Shown one piece after another: positions 8,764-17,172 of a DNA stretch of 64,000 bases. Position 1 is the first letter of the stretch. Each line of letters begins with the position of its first letter. Under the pieces are notes generated by a model. It saw only the letters and a program-made list of their open reading frames with translations. It did not search any database and had not been told where the DNA came from. This DNA comes from Ferruginibacter sp. (lineage in GTDB: Bacteria > Bacteroidota > Bacteroidia > Chitinophagales > Chitinophagaceae), in contig JABFRP010000002.1 of assembly GCA_013141115.1 (NCBI GenBank), forward strand, positions 1,972,647 through 2,036,646. The letters are read 5' to 3'. The translations under genes were made by a program, and so were the position numbers.

Positions 8764-9525
8764 ATGAGCCAAAAGGATAAAATAAACATACAGCAATTAC
8801 CAAAACATATTGCCATTATTATGGATGGTAATGGTCGTTGGGCAAAAGAAAAAGGTGAAGACCGTCTCTTTGGGCATTTAAATGGAGTGGAAAGTGTACG
8901 GAATATTGTAGAAGGTGCGGCAGAGCTAGGTATTCAAAACCTTACTTTATACGCCTTTAGTACCGAAAACTGGGACCGTCCCGAATACGAGGTAACCGGG
9001 TTGATGGAGCTTTTGGTGGAGACCATCCGGAAGGAAGTACCCACACTTAACAAGAATAATATCAGGCTGCATGTTATAGGCGATATTAGTATGTTGCCCG
9101 CCATGGCAAAAAAAGAACTGGATGAGGCTATTAATGAAACCAGTACCAATACCGGTTTAAATCTTATTATGGCTTTAAGTTACAGCAGCCGTTGGGAGAT
9201 TGCCCATGCAGTAAAAAAAATAGCCGAAGATGTTAAACAAAACAAACTGCAGCCCGGTGATATAACCCAGCAAACCATTCAGCAATACCTGTGTACCAGC
9301 CAGTTTCCCGATCCGGAGTTGATGATAAGAACCAGCGGAGAATACCGGATAAGCAACTTTTTGCTGTATCAGCTTGCCTATGCAGAATTATATTTCACCA
9401 ATACACTTTGGCCCGATTTCAGAAAAGAAAATTTATATGAAGCCATTTTGGATTACCAAAACCGTGAACGCCGTTTTGGTAAAACCAGCGAACAGATAAA
9501 GCAGGAGGAAATAACTAAAAGTTAA
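8764..9525 (+). CDS. uppS: Isoprenyl transferase (undecaprenyl diphosphate synthase)
   Basis: A 253-residue cis-prenyltransferase that condenses isopentenyl diphosphate onto farnesyl diphosphate to make the C55 carrier used for peptidoglycan and O-antigen. The signature HIAIIMDGNGRWA holds the catalytic Asp (D21). FSTENW and the C-terminal substrate-binding block (LMIRTSGEYRISNFLLYQ, then AELYF) are intact. RISNF replaces the common RLSNF. It is followed by bamA after about 100 bases, the usual order in this phylum. Cytoplasmic, membrane-associated. Confidence 0.96.
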   Translation: MSQKDKINIQQLPKHIAIIMDGNGRWAKEKGEDRLFGHLNGVESVRNIVEGAAELGIQNLTLYAFSTENWDRPEYEVTGLMELLVETIRKEVPTLNKNNIRLHVIGDISMLPAMAKKELDEAINETSTNTGLNLIMALSYSSRWEIAHAVKKIAEDVKQNKLQPGDITQQTIQQYLCTSQFPDPELMIRTSGEYRISNFLLYQLAYAELYFTNTLWPDFRKENLYEAILDYQNRERRFGKTSEQIKQEEITKS

Positions 9526-9632
9526 GGCCATCTTGCTTTTGGTTTTACGTGTATTTAAAGGGTGTAATGCCGAGGTTTAACAAATAGTTTTAATTAATGG
9601 GCTTAATTTGCCGCTCATAAAATACCAAATTG

Positions 9633-12356
9633 ATGCACCTGATTTACAAAAGGATTTTTTTTATTGTCACTATCGTTTTCAGCAGCCAGTTTGTTACTGC
9701 ACAAGCCGACACAACCATTTCTATAGACCCTGCATTGCAGGAGATTTTCAACTCAAAAATTCCAAAGGAATATACTATTGCCGGCATTACTGTTGGGGGA
9801 ACCAAGGCATTTGATGAAAATTTAATTATCTCTATATCCGGCCTTGCAGTGGGTGATAAAGTGCAGATACCGGGAACAGATGTATTCAGCAAAGCCATTG
9901 CCAAACTGTGGAAACAAAGCCTGATATCAAGAATAGAAATATCTTTTACAAAATTAGTAGACAGGAACCTGTACGTACATTTTGAACTCACAGAAAGACC
10001 AAGGTTGGCAGAATTTAAATTTATAGGTGTTAAAAAAGGGGAGAAGGATGATTTAGAAACTAAAGTGGCATTGGTGAAGGAAAGGGTGGTTACAGAAAAC
10101 ATGAAGCTGAGTGCAATAGAAGCTATTCGTAAGTTCTATTATGAAAAAGGTTATAGGAATGTAGATATTCAAATGAAGGAAGAGATAATGCCTTCACTTA
10201 ATAATGCAGTTTCTCTAACCTTCACTATAAATAAAGGCAATAAAGTAAAAATAAACTCTTTAAATTTTAGTGGTAACGAAACCCTGGCAGAGCAAAAACT
10301 TAAAAAGAAAATGAAGGGCACTAAAGAAATGCCCAGGTTTACTTTATACCCCATTGCTGTAAAAAACCCTTATGGCGATACAGCAAAAAAATTAACTTTT
10401 AAAGAATATATACACGATGCAGGTTTTCTTTCTTTATCTAAAACTAAAGAAATTCTTGATCCTTATGTTCGTTTAAAATTAAGCTCTGGCAAATTCAGTG
10501 ATAAAAAATTTGCAGAAGATAAAGAATCACTGCTTGATTATTACAACTCACAAGGTTACAGAGATGTGGTAATTGTTGGTGATACTGCTATTTACGATGC
10601 AAAGAACAACCTCAATATTTTTGTAAAAGTAAATGAAGGACGTAAATATTATTTTGGTGATATTGTTTGGAAAGGTAATACCAAATACTCCGATTCAATA
10701 TTAAACGTATTGCTGGGTATTAAAAGAGGCGATGTGTATAATTTGGAATTATTAAACAAGCGCTTGGGTAAACAAATTTCGGCAGAAGGTGGAGATATAC
10801 AAAGTTTGTATATGGACGATGGGTATCTTTTTTACAGGATAGACCCGGTAGAAACTGCAGTGTATAATGATACCATCGATTTTGAGGTAAGAATGACTGA
10901 AGGACCCCAGGCAACATATGGCAACATTACCATTTCCGGCAATGATAAAACTAAAGACTATGTTATACGCCGTGAATTAAGAACTATTCCCGGTGAAAAA
11001 TTCAGCCGTGCCGATATCATTCGTACACAAAGAGAATTGGGACAACTTGGATTTATCAACGCAGAAAAAATTAACCCTAATGTAGTACCCAATGCTGATA
11101 ATGGAACAGTGGATATCAACTGGGAAATTGAAGAAAAATCTGCCGATCAACTTGAACTTTCTGCAGGTTTTGGCGGAGGTATTGGTTTAACAGGTACGCT
11201 GGGTATTACGTTTAATAATTTCTCCATAAAAAATATTACAAAAAAATCCACATGGGACCCATTACCATCCGGCGACGGGCAAAAACTTAGTGCAAGGATA
11301 CAATCCAATGGTAAAGCTTTCCGCTCTTATAATTTCTCTTTTACAGAGCCATGGCTGGGTGGAAAAAAACGTAACTCTTTTACAATTGGATATTCCAATA
11401 CAAGGTATTCCAATGCTTACAACCAGTTTACCGGTCAGTATTGTAAATCCTGTGGCGATACTTCTTATGTAAAAACAAGCAGTTTTAGTATTTCCTTAGG
11501 TAAGCAGTTAAAATGGCCTGATGACTATTTTAATTTGATCTATGCACTTAACGTACAGCAGTACAAATTAAAAAATTACCCTAATATATTTGCAGGCTTA
11601 AGTGATGGTACTTCTACCAACGTAAGTTTAAAAATTGCATTGGTTCGTAACTCTGCCGGCCCTAACCCCATTTTTCCAACCAGCGGATCTAACTTTTTAT
11701 TAAGCGGACAGTTTACTTTGCCTTACTATGCTTTAGGTATTACCTCAGGCACCGAAAACCAATATAAATTACCTGAATTTCATAAATGGCGTTTTAATGG
11801 CGAATGGTTTGTTCCTATTGGCAGGGCAAGAGGTGCAGAAAAAAATAAACAATTTATTTTAAAAGCGGCGGCCAAGTACGGTTTCATTGGCAGGTATAGT
11901 AATAAACTGGAAATATCTCCTTTCGAACGTTTTCAGGTGGGAGATGCAGGTTTAAGCAACAACTTTGCGTTATTGGGGTATGATATTATTGCTCACAGAG
12001 GATATCCGGTTTATTCTTCCTCTGATCCTAAAATTAACCCTGATGGTGGTACGCCCAGCCAGTACTTTACCATTTTTAATAAATACACTATGGAGCTGCG
12101 CTATCCATTTAGTACCAGCGCAAGCAGTACTATTTACGGTTTAGCATTTTTTGAAGCAGCTAATGGATGGTATGATTTTAAAAGCTATAATCCTTTTAAA
12201 TTACGCCGTTCTGCAGGTGTGGGCATGCGTTTCTTTCTACCTATGTTTGGCTTACTTGGATTTGATTATGGCGTAGGTTTTGACAGGTATACACAATCGG
12301 GTGGATTAAAAGGTGCAGCTAAATTTACCTTTATGCTGGGCCAGGAACCGGAGTAG
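9633..12356 (+). CDS. bamA: Outer-membrane protein assembly factor BamA
   Basis: A 907-residue Omp85 protein that inserts beta-barrel proteins into the outer membrane. It has a signal peptide (residues 1-25), several POTRA domains in the N-terminal half (IAGITVGGTKAFDE, YYEKGYRNVDI, ITISGNDKTKDYVIRRELRT), and a C-terminal 16-strand barrel ending in aromatic-rich strands (GVGMRFFLPMFGLLGFDYG). I used the ATG at 9633; a TTG one codon earlier is possible but less likely. Longer than E. coli BamA (about 810), as is usual in this phylum. It is followed by two Skp-like chaperone genes in the same orientation, an arrangement that makes biochemical sense. Confidence 0.95.
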   Translation: MHLIYKRIFFIVTIVFSSQFVTAQADTTISIDPALQEIFNSKIPKEYTIAGITVGGTKAFDENLIISISGLAVGDKVQIPGTDVFSKAIAKLWKQSLISRIEISFTKLVDRNLYVHFELTERPRLAEFKFIGVKKGEKDDLETKVALVKERVVTENMKLSAIEAIRKFYYEKGYRNVDIQMKEEIMPSLNNAVSLTFTINKGNKVKINSLNFSGNETLAEQKLKKKMKGTKEMPRFTLYPIAVKNPYGDTAKKLTFKEYIHDAGFLSLSKTKEILDPYVRLKLSSGKFSDKKFAEDKESLLDYYNSQGYRDVVIVGDTAIYDAKNNLNIFVKVNEGRKYYFGDIVWKGNTKYSDSILNVLLGIKRGDVYNLELLNKRLGKQISAEGGDIQSLYMDDGYLFYRIDPVETAVYNDTIDFEVRMTEGPQATYGNITISGNDKTKDYVIRRELRTIPGEKFSRADIIRTQRELGQLGFINAEKINPNVVPNADNGTVDINWEIEEKSADQLELSAGFGGGIGLTGTLGITFNNFSIKNITKKSTWDPLPSGDGQKLSARIQSNGKAFRSYNFSFTEPWLGGKKRNSFTIGYSNTRYSNAYNQFTGQYCKSCGDTSYVKTSSFSISLGKQLKWPDDYFNLIYALNVQQYKLKNYPNIFAGLSDGTSTNVSLKIALVRNSAGPNPIFPTSGSNFLLSGQFTLPYYALGITSGTENQYKLPEFHKWRFNGEWFVPIGRARGAEKNKQFILKAAAKYGFIGRYSNKLEISPFERFQVGDAGLSNNFALLGYDIIAHRGYPVYSSSDPKINPDGGTPSQYFTIFNKYTMELRYPFSTSASSTIYGLAFFEAANGWYDFKSYNPFKLRRSAGVGMRFFLPMFGLLGFDYGVGFDRYTQSGGLKGAAKFTFMLGQEPE

Positions 12357-12395
12357 AATTTTAGATTTAGGATTTGCGATTTTAGATTTAAAAAA
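12357..12395. repeat. GATTTAG/GATTTTAG-type intergenic repeat
   Basis: The spacer after bamA is a run of degenerate units TTTAGATTTA, GGATTTGCGA, TTTTAGATTTA. Similar units occur at about 25921-25945, 35163-35195 and (complement) 57670-57704, always between genes. Confidence 0.5.
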
Positions 12396-12431
12396 CTTGC
12401 ATACTTTTAAAGTCCATAAAAATTTGAAATT

Positions 12432-12947
12432 ATGAAAAAGAAACTTTTGCTTTCAGCCTTATGCTTTACACTTTTTGCTTTTGCAGCTAATGCACAGCGC
12501 TATGCAGTTATTGATTCTAAATACATATTGGAAAAATTAACGGAGTATAAAGATGCTCAAAAAAGACTGGACCAGTTTAGTGAACAATGGCAGCAGGAAA
12601 TTGACCAGAAACAAAACCTGGTAGATAAAATGATAAAAGAATATGATGCAGAGCAGGTAATGCTGAGTGATGAATTAAAAAAGAAGAGAGAAGACGAATT
12701 GTATAATAAAGAAAAGGAATTGAGGGACTTACAAAAAAAGCGTTTTGGTTTTGAAGGCGACCTGTTTAAAAAAAGACAGGAACTGATAAAACCCATACAG
12801 GATAAGGTATACAACGCCGTTCAAAAACTGGCGGTAGATAAGCAATATGATTTTATATTGGATAAAAGTGAAGGAATTACCGTTATCTTTGCCGACCCTA
12901 AACTGGACAAGAGTGACGATGTGCTGAGAAATTTGGGTGTTAAATAA
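12432..12947 (+). CDS. OmpH/Skp-family periplasmic chaperone, copy 1
   Basis: A 171-residue protein with a signal peptide (cleavage after the ANA before QRYAVID), then the OmpH core: YAVIDSKYILEKL at the start, a long charged coiled coil (about 50-130), and a terminal strand YDFILDKSEGITVIFADP. Skp-like proteins bind unfolded outer-membrane proteins and pass them to BamA. Tandem copies after bamA are common in Bacteroidota. A degenerate repeat lies between bamA and this gene, so it may also have its own promoter near 12404. Confidence 0.92.
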   Translation: MKKKLLLSALCFTLFAFAANAQRYAVIDSKYILEKLTEYKDAQKRLDQFSEQWQQEIDQKQNLVDKMIKEYDAEQVMLSDELKKKREDELYNKEKELRDLQKKRFGFEGDLFKKRQELIKPIQDKVYNAVQKLAVDKQYDFILDKSEGITVIFADPKLDKSDDVLRNLGVK

Positions 12948-13025
12948 ACTGTAAATGCTTAGCTGCCGTGCAGCCAAAACCATAAAAAAACAAACTAAAT
13001 AAAAAAAGTAAACACAAAAAAAACA

Positions 13026-13559
13026 ATGAAAAAATTAATCGTAGCTGGTGTAATGGCGTTAGGAGTTTTAAGTGCCTCTGCACAAACAAAAATTGGTTAT
13101 GTTAATACAGACGATGTAATTGCTGCTATGCCACAAACTGACACAGCTAACAAACAATTACAGGAATTTCAGCAATCTCTTGCTGATCAATATAACGATC
13201 TGGAAGCTGAAGCAAATGAAAAAAGTGCGAAATTCATCAAAGACTCTGCTACTTTATCTGAAAGCATGAAATTAATTAAGAGAGAAGAGATATTGAAACT
13301 GTATCAAAGAATTCAAAACTACAATACCGAAGCTCAGGAAAAAGCTAAACAGGCCGCACAACAAAAATTTGCACCTATTCAGCAAAAAGCTATGGAAGCC
13401 ATTAAAGCAGTAGCAAAGAAAAACGGGTATTCTTATGTACTGGATATTAATTCAGTTTTGGTAGGCCCTCCGGGTGATGATATTTTAGCATTGGTAAAAA
13501 AAGAATTGGGAATTAAAGAAACGCCTGCAACAAAAGTGCCTGCAAAAACAGGTAATTAA
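13026..13559 (+). CDS. OmpH/Skp-family periplasmic chaperone, copy 2
   Basis: A 177-residue paralog of the preceding gene: signal peptide (MKKLIVAGVMALGVLSASA), the motif IGYVNTDDVIAAMP, a coiled-coil stalk, then YVLDINSVLVGPPGDD and a short Lys/Thr-rich tail. Expected role is the same, a trimeric periplasmic holdase with two arms of coiled coil. The 78 bases between the copies contain no terminator. A strong terminator follows at 13577, closing the uppS-bamA-ompH-ompH unit. Confidence 0.92.
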   Translation: MKKLIVAGVMALGVLSASAQTKIGYVNTDDVIAAMPQTDTANKQLQEFQQSLADQYNDLEAEANEKSAKFIKDSATLSESMKLIKREEILKLYQRIQNYNTEAQEKAKQAAQQKFAPIQQKAMEAIKAVAKKNGYSYVLDINSVLVGPPGDDILALVKKELGIKETPATKVPAKTGN

Positions 13560-13576
13560 TTTGCAAAAATATATTT

Positions 13577-13617
13577 ACAAAAGCCATCTCGTTTAAAGAG
13601 ATGGCTTTTGTATTTTT
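13577..13617 (+). terminator. Intrinsic terminator of the bamA-ompH operon
   Basis: A perfect 14-bp stem (13577-13590 with 13598-13611) with loop GTTTAAA, followed by ATTTTT. The T tract doubles as part of the murI promoter element. Confidence 0.92.
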
Positions 13618-13618
13618 G
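13611..13618 (+). promoter_or_regulatory. Promoter -7 element TATTTTTG for murI
   Basis: Perfect TAnnTTTG ending 4 bases before the murI ATG (13623). A start site 5-7 bases downstream would coincide with the ATG, predicting a leaderless message. It overlaps the tail of the previous terminator. No TTG is seen at -33. Confidence 0.45.
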
Positions 13619-13622
13619 ATAA

Positions 13623-14447
13623 ATGAGTAACAAAGGCCCAATTGGTATATTCGACAGTGGTTACGGTGGTTTAACTGTTTTAAAAGAAATAGTTGAGCAA
13701 TTGCCACAGTATGATTATTTGTACTTGGGTGATAATGCCCGTGCGCCCTATGGTACCCGTAGTTTTGAAACGGTGTACCGATATACTTTAGAATGCGTGC
13801 AATGGTTTTTTGATCAAGGTTGTTCGCTGGTGATATTGGCTTGCAATACCGCATCAGCAAAAGCATTACGTACCATTCAGCAAAACGATTTGGCTAAACT
13901 TGGTACAGATAAACGAGTGTTGGGGGTGATAAGGCCTACAACAGAAATTATTGGCAGCTTTTCCGAAACAAATGCTGTGGGTATATTGGCCACTAATGGA
14001 ACGGTGCAGTCCAACTCCTATCCCATAGAAATTGCAAAATTTTATCCCAAAATAAAAGTATACCAAGAAGCTTGCCCAATGTGGGTACCATTGATTGAAA
14101 ATAATGAATACCAAAGCGCCGGGGCAGACTATTTTGTGCAAAAACATATAAAAAACCTATTGGCAAAGGCGCCAAATATCGACAGTATTTTACTGGCTTG
14201 CACTCATTATCCTTTATTGATGAACAAGATAAAGCAGTGGACACCTCAAGGCATCAATATCTTAAGTCAGGGAAAAATAGTGACCGATAGTCTGAAGGAG
14301 TATTTACACCGGCATCCGGAAATGGAGGCAAAATGCAGTAAAAATGGGGCAATAGCCTTTTTTACAACCGACTCTACAGAGGATTTTGACAGCCATGCCG
14401 CTAATTTCTACGGAAAGCCAGTAAAATCAAGGCATTTGGCCCTGTAA
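13623..14447 (+). CDS. murI: Glutamate racemase
   Basis: A 274-residue cytoplasmic enzyme that converts L- to D-glutamate for peptidoglycan. The family motifs are intact: IGIFDSGYGGLTVL (D11, S12), the catalytic cysteines C74 (ILACNTASA) and C193 (LLACTHYPLL), and GDNARAPYG. The start at 13623 lies just beyond the upstream terminator and next to a -7 element, so a leaderless transcript is possible. It usually follows the bamA-ompH genes in this phylum. Confidence 0.95.
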   Translation: MSNKGPIGIFDSGYGGLTVLKEIVEQLPQYDYLYLGDNARAPYGTRSFETVYRYTLECVQWFFDQGCSLVILACNTASAKALRTIQQNDLAKLGTDKRVLGVIRPTTEIIGSFSETNAVGILATNGTVQSNSYPIEIAKFYPKIKVYQEACPMWVPLIENNEYQSAGADYFVQKHIKNLLAKAPNIDSILLACTHYPLLMNKIKQWTPQGINILSQGKIVTDSLKEYLHRHPEMEAKCSKNGAIAFFTTDSTEDFDSHAANFYGKPVKSRHLAL

Positions 14448-14495
14448 TAGAAAAAACTTTCAACCAACGACCTTTCCCCGTACCCGTTTTCCCCT

Positions 14496-14503
14496 TACCT
14501 TTG
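14496..14503 (+). promoter_or_regulatory. Promoter -7 element TACCTTTG for rpmH
   Basis: Perfect TAnnTTTG, giving a leader of about 80 bases before rpmH. The leader contains a CAGGG/CCCTG hairpin near 14525-14540. Confidence 0.55.
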
Positions 14504-14588
14504 CCGTCCTTTCACAATCAGCAGGGATGGTGCCCTGGTGAGTGTAACAAACAGAAAAATTATTTTGTAAAGGAAAAAATTTAAAACA

Positions 14589-14756
14589 ATGCCAGGTAAA
14601 AAAAGAACGTATCAACCCCATAAACGCCGCAGAAAATCTGTACATGGTTTCCGTAAACGTATGGAAAGTGCCAACGGACGTAAAGTTTTAGCAAGCCGCA
14701 GAAAGAAAGGGCGCCATAAACTTACAGTTTCCAGCGAACGTGGTGATAAAAAATAA
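14589..14756 (+). CDS. rpmH: Ribosomal protein bL34
   Basis: A 55-residue, very basic protein of the large ribosomal subunit. It contains the bL34 signature: [20 protein letters not shown], followed by the conserved [21 protein letters not shown] segment (split here at 20 residues). It is slightly longer than E. coli L34 (46) at both ends. It is followed by a strong terminator and then rnpA, the near-universal neighbour. Confidence 0.96.
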   Translation: MPGKKRTYQPHKRRRKSVHGFRKRMESANGRKVLASRRKKGRHKLTVSSERGDKK

Positions 14757-14795
14757 AATAGTGGTTTCTTAATTGAGATCCGTTTAAAATAAATC

Positions 14796-14828
14796 AGTCC
14801 TGCTTATTCGGCAGGACTTTTTAATTTT
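14796..14828 (+). terminator. Intrinsic terminator between rpmH and rnpA
   Basis: AGTCCTGC (14796-14803) and GCAGGACT (14811-14818) form a perfect 8-bp stem with a 7-base loop, followed by TTTTAATTTT. It ends only about 7 bases before the rnpA start. Confidence 0.9.
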
Positions 14829-14834
14829 ACAGTA

Positions 14835-15257
14835 TTGGAACAACAGCAACGATATACCTTAGGCAAAAATAATAAGCTTAAAAGCACCAAAGTAATTGAG
14901 CAATTGTTCAAGCAGGGTAAATCGTTTTCTATATTTCCGTTCAGGATAATTTATCTTTTTAACGAGAATGAATTGCCTGAAAGTGAAAATAAACTGCAAA
15001 CAGCTTTTAGCGTAAGTAAAAAATATTTTAAAAAAGCCACCGATAGAAACCGTGTTAAAAGATTAATGAGAGAAGCCTGGCGGTTGCAAAAAAACAGGCT
15101 GGAAGAAAAGAACAAGGCAACAGGTAAAAACATGATGGTGTTTTTAATTTATACAGGAAACGAATTACCAGAGTATGATGTGATTTTTGAAAAGACAGTA
15201 ACAATAATTAAGCGACTAATAAAAATTTGTGATGAAGCAACTGTTACAAATATGTAG
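14835..15257 (+). CDS. rnpA: Ribonuclease P protein component
   Basis: A 140-residue basic protein that assists the RNase P RNA in maturing tRNA 5' ends. The RNR motif region [20 protein letters not shown] (written to 20 residues) and the N-terminal [11 protein letters not shown] are diagnostic. No ATG or GTG is available in frame before these conserved residues, so translation appears to start at TTG (14835). That start is squeezed against the rpmH terminator, implying its own promoter (possibly TAATTTTA at 14822) or readthrough. The last 26 bases overlap yidD. Confidence 0.93.
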   Translation: MEQQQRYTLGKNNKLKSTKVIEQLFKQGKSFSIFPFRIIYLFNENELPESENKLQTAFSVSKKYFKKATDRNRVKRLMREAWRLQKNRLEEKNKATGKNMMVFLIYTGNELPEYDVIFEKTVTIIKRLIKICDEATVTNM

Positions 15258-15462
15258 CTTTCCATTTATAGCTTTAATAAAGCTATACCAGTGGACAATT
15301 TCTCCATGGCTGGGCAATAAGTGCCGTTACACGCCAACCTGCTCTCACTATGGTATTGAGGCGCTTAAAAAATACGGACCAATAAAAGGGCTGTGGTTAA
15401 CTATCAGGCGTATTTCAAAATGCCACCCCTGGGGCGGACATGGTTACGATCCGGTACCTTAA
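15232..15462 (+). CDS. yidD: Membrane protein insertion efficiency factor YidD
   Basis: A 76-residue protein. The family motif [18 protein letters not shown] with its cysteines and the C-terminal [13 protein letters not shown] are intact. YidD is a small membrane-associated helper of YidC-dependent insertion. I used the ATG at 15232; a GTG one codon earlier is possible. It overlaps rnpA by 26 bases, implying translational coupling. Its stop codon shares a TTAA with the stop of the convergent gene. Confidence 0.93.
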   Translation: MKQLLQICSFPFIALIKLYQWTISPWLGNKCRYTPTCSHYGIEALKKYGPIKGLWLTIRRISKCHPWGGHGYDPVP

Positions 15463-16019
15463 AGAACAGTCGCTTTCTTTTTTCGTCTGCGTACAAAAAA
15501 CCAGGTAAGCCCGGCTAAACCGGCAATACCAGCCAAATAAAACAATACTACTTTTACATAGTGTTTACGCTTTGCCGCTTTGGCATCAGCAACCAATTGC
15601 TTATTGAAAATACTGTCAGTATTACCCTCATGTACAATATCATTAGCGTTAGAAAGTTCCAGCTGCGTATAATTAATAGAATCATTTTTTACAGCATTCA
15701 GGATAACAACATAATCAGGCGAATAGTAGTTATGAAAAGGAATAGTATCGGTAGATTTTTTAGTGATATTATTTATCCCCCAAAACGAATAGAAATAAGG
15801 AGCACCATTGCTGGCAGCCATATTAAAAGACGAATCTGTTATTACTGCATCAGCGGAATCTCCCCTTTCCATCGACCAATAAAAAGTATATCCGCCAATA
15901 TTTTTTATACCCTGAAAACTTATTTTACTATCATGCATTGCTGCTTTGCCCGGTGTATCAGCAAATACACAAACGCAGTAAACAAAAGCAACAATAAGTG
16001 TAACGATCTTTTTATACAT
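15459..16019 (-). CDS. Hypothetical exported protein with C-terminal membrane anchor
   Basis: A 186-residue protein not recognised as any family. Residues 1-20 form a signal peptide ([20 protein letters not shown]). Residues about 21-150 are a soluble region with few charged clusters ([28 protein letters not shown]). Residues about 155-175 are a transmembrane helix ([20 protein letters not shown]) followed by a basic cytosolic end (RRRKKK). That makes it a type I membrane protein with the body in the periplasm. The start at 16019 was chosen for the signal peptide; ATGs 6 and 18 bases upstream exist. It shares its stop TTAA with yidD. Confidence 0.65.
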   Translation of the reverse strand: MYKKIVTLIVAFVYCVCVFADTPGKAAMHDSKISFQGIKNIGGYTFYWSMERGDSADAVITDSSFNMAASNGAPYFYSFWGINNITKKSTDTIPFHNYYSPDYVVILNAVKNDSINYTQLELSNANDIVHEGNTDSIFNKQLVADAKAAKRKHYVKVVLFYLAGIAGLAGLTWFFVRRRKKKATVL

Positions 16020-16051
16020 GAGCATAGTTTGCAACAAGATATTATAAAACT

Positions 16052-16081
16052 AAAAAAGCTGCAACATTAGTTACAGCTTTT
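16052..16081 (-). terminator. Intrinsic terminator of the superoxide dismutase gene
   Basis: On the minus strand AAAAGCTGTAAC and GTTGCAGCTTTT pair over 12 bp (one wobble) with loop TAAT, followed by further Ts (16052-16057). A near-identical AAAAGCTG stem ends the atp operon at 62181. Confidence 0.9.
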
Positions 16082-16102
16082 AGTAAAATTATTGCCAATA
16101 GG

Positions 16103-16702
16103 TTATGCACCAAATCTTTCTGCCACTTTATTCCAGTTAACTACATTCCAAAAAGCCGCTAAATAATCTGCACGGCGGTTTTGATACTTTAAGTAGTAAG
16201 CATGTTCCCAAACATCGCAGCCCAAAATTGGGGTGCCTTTTACATCAGCAATTTCCATTAAAGGGTTATCCTGGTTAGGGGTAGATGAAATTTCTAATTT
16301 ACCCTCTTTAACAATTAACCAGGCCCAGCCACTTCCAAACCTCGTCATGCCTGCTGCTGCAAATTTTTCTTTAAAGGCATCAAAGCTGCCAAAAGCTTCG
16401 GTAATAGCATCTGCTAATTTACCCGAGGGAGTGCCACCAGCATTAGATGCAAGGCTTTCCCAAAAAAAAGTATGGTTCCAGTGACCGCCGCCGTTATTAC
16501 GTACAGCAGGAGAAATAGCTGCTGCATTTTTCACCAATTCCTCAATGCTTTTGCTCTCGTGTTCGGTACCAGCAATAGCTTTGTTTAAATTATCTACATA
16601 GGCCTGATGATGTTTACCATGATGTATTTGCATGGTGGTAGTGTCGATATGTGGCTCCAATGCTTCGTGTGCGTAAGGCAGAGCCGGTAATGTAAATGCC
16701 AT
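16103..16702 (-). CDS. Superoxide dismutase, Mn-type or cambialistic
   Basis: A 199-residue iron/manganese dismutase that converts superoxide to oxygen and hydrogen peroxide. Metal ligands are visible: H27 (MQIHHGKHH), the His of [10 protein letters not shown], and the Asp and His of [12 protein letters not shown]. The glycine-rich NNGGGHWNH and the TPNQDNPLM segment fit the Mn or cambialistic type rather than strict Fe. No signal peptide, so cytoplasmic. It has its own promoter (16745-16773) and terminator, so it is monocistronic. Metal choice is inferred from motifs only. Confidence 0.94.
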   Translation of the reverse strand: MAFTLPALPYAHEALEPHIDTTTMQIHHGKHHQAYVDNLNKAIAGTEHESKSIEELVKNAAAISPAVRNNGGGHWNHTFFWESLASNAGGTPSGKLADAITEAFGSFDAFKEKFAAAGMTRFGSGWAWLIVKEGKLEISSTPNQDNPLMEIADVKGTPILGCDVWEHAYYLKYQNRRADYLAAFWNVVNWNKVAERFGA

Positions 16703-16744
16703 AGTGTTTTAAGTTTTATGATGCTGTTATGAAATATTAGAAGA

Positions 16745-16773
16745 CAAATTTACGTTATTGGTTTTCTATTCAA
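16745..16773 (-). promoter_or_regulatory. Promoter of the superoxide dismutase gene
   Basis: Minus strand: TTG (16771-16773), 18 bases, TAAATTTG (16745-16752). Predicted leader of about 37 bases. It overlaps the upstream region of the divergent gene at 16781. Confidence 0.65.
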
Positions 16774-16780
16774 TTATAAA

Positions 16781-17170
16781 ATGAAAGAAATTGTAATACT
16801 GCTGGTTACGTTTTTGGGAATTTGTAAAGGCTTTGCACAAAGCCCGGCTGGGGATATTGCGCCTGATAGTTTGTTAAACGCCACCAAAAAAACAATCACC
16901 GACTCTTTATTAACTAAAGAAAAAGCCACCGTAAAATTGTTTCCCAATCCGGTAAAAAATAAAGCCGTGTTGGAAGTAAATGGATTTGAACCGGGGCTTA
17001 TACAGGTGCAGATAATTGATATGGGGGGCAAAAAGCTAAGAAATGATCAGCGGCTTTTAACCAGCGGTAACGAAACCCTTGCACTCATGTTTTCATTACA
17101 GCCCGGCATTTATTTTATTATACTTAAGCAAAAAGAAAAACAGGTTAAAAAGAAAATGCTGGTGCAGTAA
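16781..17170 (+). CDS. Small secreted protein consisting mainly of a type IX sorting domain
   Basis: A 129-residue protein: signal peptide (residues 1-19, ending CKGFA before QSPAG), a 30-residue polar linker, then a complete type IX sorting domain from about residue 50 (VKLFPNPVKNKAVLEV, LQPGIYFIILKQKEK, KKKMLVQ). There is no recognisable cargo domain. Sorting domains normally form the C-terminal 70-80 residues of large surface proteins. This could be a decayed remnant, a small surface peptide, or a competitor or calibrator of the secretion machinery; I cannot tell which. Confidence 0.8.
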   Translation: MKEIVILLVTFLGICKGFAQSPAGDIAPDSLLNATKKTITDSLLTKEKATVKLFPNPVKNKAVLEVNGFEPGLIQVQIIDMGGKKLRNDQRLLTSGNETLALMFSLQPGIYFIILKQKEKQVKKKMLVQ

Positions 17171-17172
17171 AT

